Assembly: GCA_047639575.1 (NCBI GenBank)
Contig: JBLIOB010000173.1
Coordinates: 1-8,772, forward strand
DNA from: JBLIOB01 sp047639575
GTDB lineage: Bacteria > Bacteroidota > Bacteroidia > Flavobacteriales_D > Parvicellaceae
Direction: 5' to 3'
DNA: 8,772 nucleotides
Position 1 is the first letter of the stretch. Each line of letters begins with the position of its first letter. The notes beneath the pieces are model-generated. The model made no database searches. It saw nothing but the letters and a program-made list of their open reading frames with translations, and was not told the DNA's origin. The translations under genes and the position numbers were made by a program. This document shows positions 6,493 to 8,772 of this stretch, piece after piece.

Positions 6493-8529
6493 CTATTTGC
6501 TTTTCGCCATTATTTTAGCTTCCGTATTTTCTAGCTTCTCCTCCCGCACTTTTAATTCATCTTTAATTTCATGAAGTTTTGCTCGAATATGGACTTTGTT
6601 TTCAGACAAGTATTCTTTATGCGTTCTTATTTCTTTTAGTCGATAGAAGTAACGGTCTCTTTCCTTTATTTGGTTTTTATAGTGCCTGTGACCTTCTGTT
6701 TTCTTTTCCCATAACGTGGCTCCTTTGAGACTCTTTTGATTTGATCGGTCTCTTTTAAGCCATTTCTTCAGCATGCTATTCTGAAGCTTAAGCCGATTTA
6801 GGACTCCTTCTTGCTCAATATATTCTTTTAGCACTTCAACTTTCAAATTTTCAATACCCTCGGTCAAGTCACTCACATCAGCGTGTTTTGACATCTCAGC
6901 GTAACTCGATTGTGAGGATTTCCATAGTTTTTTCATGCGCATCACGTTCTTATGATGCTGATTTATTAATTGCTTTCGAGTCTTTTTTAACATGGTAAAC
7001 ATACTGTCACGCATATGCAAATGAACGGTGTCTATGTATTTCGACTTTAATCTTGTGGCCATGTACACTGAATCGTAGATCGCTAAAAATTTAATTAACC
7101 ATAATTCAGCTTCAACTGTCTCACCTGTCTGAGCAGTTATCGTATCCGAAATGGATCTTGATAACTGCGGAAGAACTGTAGCCAAAACGTTCAATTGTGC
7201 CCTCACACTATCGTTAGCTTCTATTAATTTATTTATTGCTTCTTCATTTCCGGCTACAATGGCCATGCTAGTATTGACCACTTTTTGAGAATATTCATCT
7301 GCTGGACTTTTTGTTTTCAATTGACTCTCGCTTAATTTATATATAGCGATATCCAATTTTTGTTGTTTCTCCTTTAACGATTTATTCTCCCGATGGAGAC
7401 TCTTATACATTTTAGAGGAATTCGCAATATTTCTTGATGTCCTTCTAATTACGTCCGTATTTTCTTTACGCACTAATTTGTATCTGGCAATTTGTGAATT
7501 TCTAAATTGACCATGGACACTTTTCTCGATATTTTTCTGATGCGTATAACCTGCTTTAGCTAAATCGATATAATGATTTAGAGTGTCGTATTCCAAGTAT
7601 CGTTCTTCAAGATCTTCAACTTGCTCTATTTCCGTATCACCGTATTTAACCAAATTGAGATATACGTAATCCTCTTGGCCGTATGCATAAGCAAAATAGT
7701 TCGTATCATTATAATTGACCGTTGACCACCCGTTAACCCTTGCTTGAAATTCAGAAGATTGATAATGCTCGATTGAATCATTAAAATTATACAGACCTGC
7801 AGCCGTTCTAGTTCTTATATAGGCCCGTTTCTCATTTATTGTTAGTCGAAAAGAATCTACAGGCACGGTGTCTTTTAATAATTGCCACATTGGAGACTCT
7901 GGAAGATGATCAATAATCATTTCTTCCGGTGCCATATTGTATCGCTCAAAGGTTGGTGCTCGGACAAACTTTAGTTTATTTCTAACATATGGAATATTAA
8001 ACAGCGTTTTCAATAATGCTCGTCCTCTTCTCCTCTTTTGCTCAACATATCCAGCATCAAAAGTGGCATCGACCAATTGCCATTCGTCATCAATCTTCAA
8101 TCCGTTCCACGAGTGATCGGCAATATGATATGAATTTGGGTACTCATAAACCCAAAGGTCGCGGTCTACATTTCCATCTATTTTCTCACATGTAAGATCT
8201 GCTGCTAAACATAAATCCTCAAGCAACTGAGCATAATGCATGCAGACTCCTTTTCTTTTTCTTAAGGTCTTTTTTGAGGATTGACTCTTGATGTCACCAA
8301 AGTCCATGTTTTTTACATCGTACTTTATCCGATGGATAACCCATGTGTAGATTGCTAAATATTTATCTGATTCCGAGTCCCAACGGCCAGCTAATTTACG
8401 GGACAAAACCTCAACATTTCTTGCTCCGCCTAACCCTACTTTTTTAGAAACGTCAACAACCGTTTTTTTCTGACCGTAAGAAACGGACAAAGCGCAGCAC
8501 AAGATGAATAAAACGGTTAGGTTCTTCAT
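6493..8529 (-). CDS. Secreted transglutaminase-like protein with long coiled-coil C-terminal region
   Basis: 678 residues. Residues 1-19 form a signal peptide (MKN, hydrophobic core, SYGQ); the two Cys at 11-12 do not form a lipobox. Residues ~40-165 are a transglutaminase-core (papain-like) domain: YLAIYTWVIHRIKYD, then the Cys-His-Asp triad at Cys96 (RKGVCMHYAQL), His139 (DHSWNGLKI) and Asp154 (QLVDATFDAGY). All three are present, so an active peptidase, transglutaminase or related acyl-transfer enzyme is possible; the reaction and substrate cannot be told. Residues ~165-345 contain a mixed region that I do not recognise. Residues ~345-678 are mostly Lys/Glu/Arg-rich helix with likely coiled coils, especially the last ~60 residues. 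This tail is longer than in the simple Bacteroidota transglutaminase-like proteins I recall. ATG at 8529 directly precedes the signal peptide. The gene converges on the VDYGE-repeat gene, and an insertion sequence lies just upstream. Confidence 0.85.
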   Translation of the reverse strand: MKNLTVLFILCCALSVSYGQKKTVVDVSKKVGLGGARNVEVLSRKLAGRWDSESDKYLAIYTWVIHRIKYDVKNMDFGDIKSQSSKKTLRKRKGVCMHYAQLLEDLCLAADLTCEKIDGNVDRDLWVYEYPNSYHIADHSWNGLKIDDEWQLVDATFDAGYVEQKRRRGRALLKTLFNIPYVRNKLKFVRAPTFERYNMAPEEMIIDHLPESPMWQLLKDTVPVDSFRLTINEKRAYIRTRTAAGLYNFNDSIEHYQSSEFQARVNGWSTVNYNDTNYFAYAYGQEDYVYLNLVKYGDTEIEQVEDLEERYLEYDTLNHYIDLAKAGYTHQKNIEKSVHGQFRNSQIARYKLVRKENTDVIRRTSRNIANSSKMYKSLHRENKSLKEKQQKLDIAIYKLSESQLKTKSPADEYSQKVVNTSMAIVAGNEEAINKLIEANDSVRAQLNVLATVLPQLSRSISDTITAQTGETVEAELWLIKFLAIYDSVYMATRLKSKYIDTVHLHMRDSMFTMLKKTRKQLINQHHKNVMRMKKLWKSSQSSYAEMSKHADVSDLTEGIENLKVEVLKEYIEQEGVLNRLKLQNSMLKKWLKRDRSNQKSLKGATLWEKKTEGHRHYKNQIKERDRYFYRLKEIRTHKEYLSENKVHIRAKLHEIKDELKVREEKLENTEAKIMAKSK

Positions 8530-8570
8530 GTTCAGTTTTCAACAACGAATGTTAAAGTCACTATTAATAT

Positions 8571-8598
8571 AAAACTTAAGTAGGTTGTTTAGTTACAA
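8571..8598 (-). promoter_or_regulatory. Possible promoter of the transglutaminase-like gene
   Basis: On the - strand, TTG (8598-8596) is followed after 17 bases by TAAGTTTT (8578-8571), which fits TAnnTTTG except for the last base. It ends 41 bases before the ATG. It lies between the gene and the insertion-sequence edge, so the insertion may have left the promoter intact. Confidence 0.35.
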
Positions 8599-8646
8599 TC
8601 AGTTCGATAAACTACTGATCGTAAACGACATAAAACGTATATCAAG

Positions 8647-8772
8647 TAAAGTACTCCCCATCCTTAGGACAGGATTAAGTTAATTCTTAATTTATTAAGA
8701 AGCCATAGCTTTCTGATAATAGATATTATCAGGCGGAACTTTTCCGATTTTCGTATGACGTCTTTCTTGGTT
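8647..8772 (-). mobile_element. Edge of an insertion sequence, probably IS3 family (partial)
   Basis: A transposase C-terminus reads out of the right edge on the - strand, so the 3' end of an IS lies here. The stretch 8647-8673 (TAAAGTACTCCCCATCC then TTAGGACAGG) resembles, from memory, the terminal inverted repeats of some Bacteroidota IS3 elements (CTCCCCAT ... TTAGGACAG), and would place the IS end near 8647. The other end and any target-site duplication are outside the window, so neither the boundary nor the family is proven. Confidence 0.5.
8695..8772 (-). CDS. Transposase C-terminal fragment (integrase core, IS3-like; cut by window edge)
   Basis: The last 25 codons before TAA (8697-8695) read NQERRHTKIGKVPPDNIYYQ then KAMAS. 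The pattern [YN]-x-x-RRH-x-x-[IL]G-x-x-[PT]P-x-x-[IV]YY is the typical end of the DDE integrase core in IS3-type transposases (compare YNxxRxHxxLGxxTPxxVYxG). The start and the catalytic residues lie beyond the right edge. Other frames on this strand give no such pattern. Whether the element is complete cannot be judged. Confidence 0.6.
   Translation of the reverse strand, partial: NQERRHTKIGKVPPDNIYYQKAMAS

Overview
The window looks like chromosomal DNA of a member of the Bacteroidota, probably Flavobacteriia or a close relative. The grounds are: AT-rich genes without Shine-Dalgarno sites; two matches to the Bacteroidota promoter element TAnnTTTG just upstream of genes; a TPR / PD40 beta-propeller / OmpA protein of the type IX secretion-associated kind; a flavobacterial-type DnaX; and a Bacteroidota-style secreted transglutaminase-like protein. 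No species assignment is possible from the sequence alone.

Layout, left to right. (1) 1-1757, +: the 3' part of an OmpA-family envelope protein, cut by the left edge. The frame is open to base 3, so the TTG at 60 is not its true start. (2) 1832-3612, +: dnaX, the clamp-loader gamma/tau subunit, split over two frames. The zero frame ends at 2929 after 365 residues, a gamma-sized clamp-loader core. The tau-specific C-terminus continues in the -1 frame from 2899 to 3612. The two frames can only be joined at an A10 tract that carries the heptamer A_AAA_AAG in the correct phase. (3) 3712-5943, +: a complete monomeric NADP-dependent isocitrate dehydrogenase with its own promoter and a strong terminator. 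(4) 6065-6382, +: a small secreted protein made almost entirely of six 11-residue VDYGE repeats bracketed by two cysteines. (5) 6493-8529, -: a secreted transglutaminase-like protein with a long charged helical C-terminal region, convergent with (4); a strong hairpin between them may stop transcription both ways. (6) About 8647-8772, -: the edge of an insertion sequence, with the last 25 codons of a probable IS3-type transposase, lying upstream of gene (5).

The genes do not form one pathway. They are a run of mostly independently transcribed units: envelope anchoring, DNA replication, the TCA cycle/NADPH supply, and two secreted proteins of unknown role. The two most notable items are the reversed dnaX recoding arrangement (zero frame = short form, frameshift = long form; or else a homopolymer error in the assembly) and the Cys-bracketed VDYGE repeat protein.
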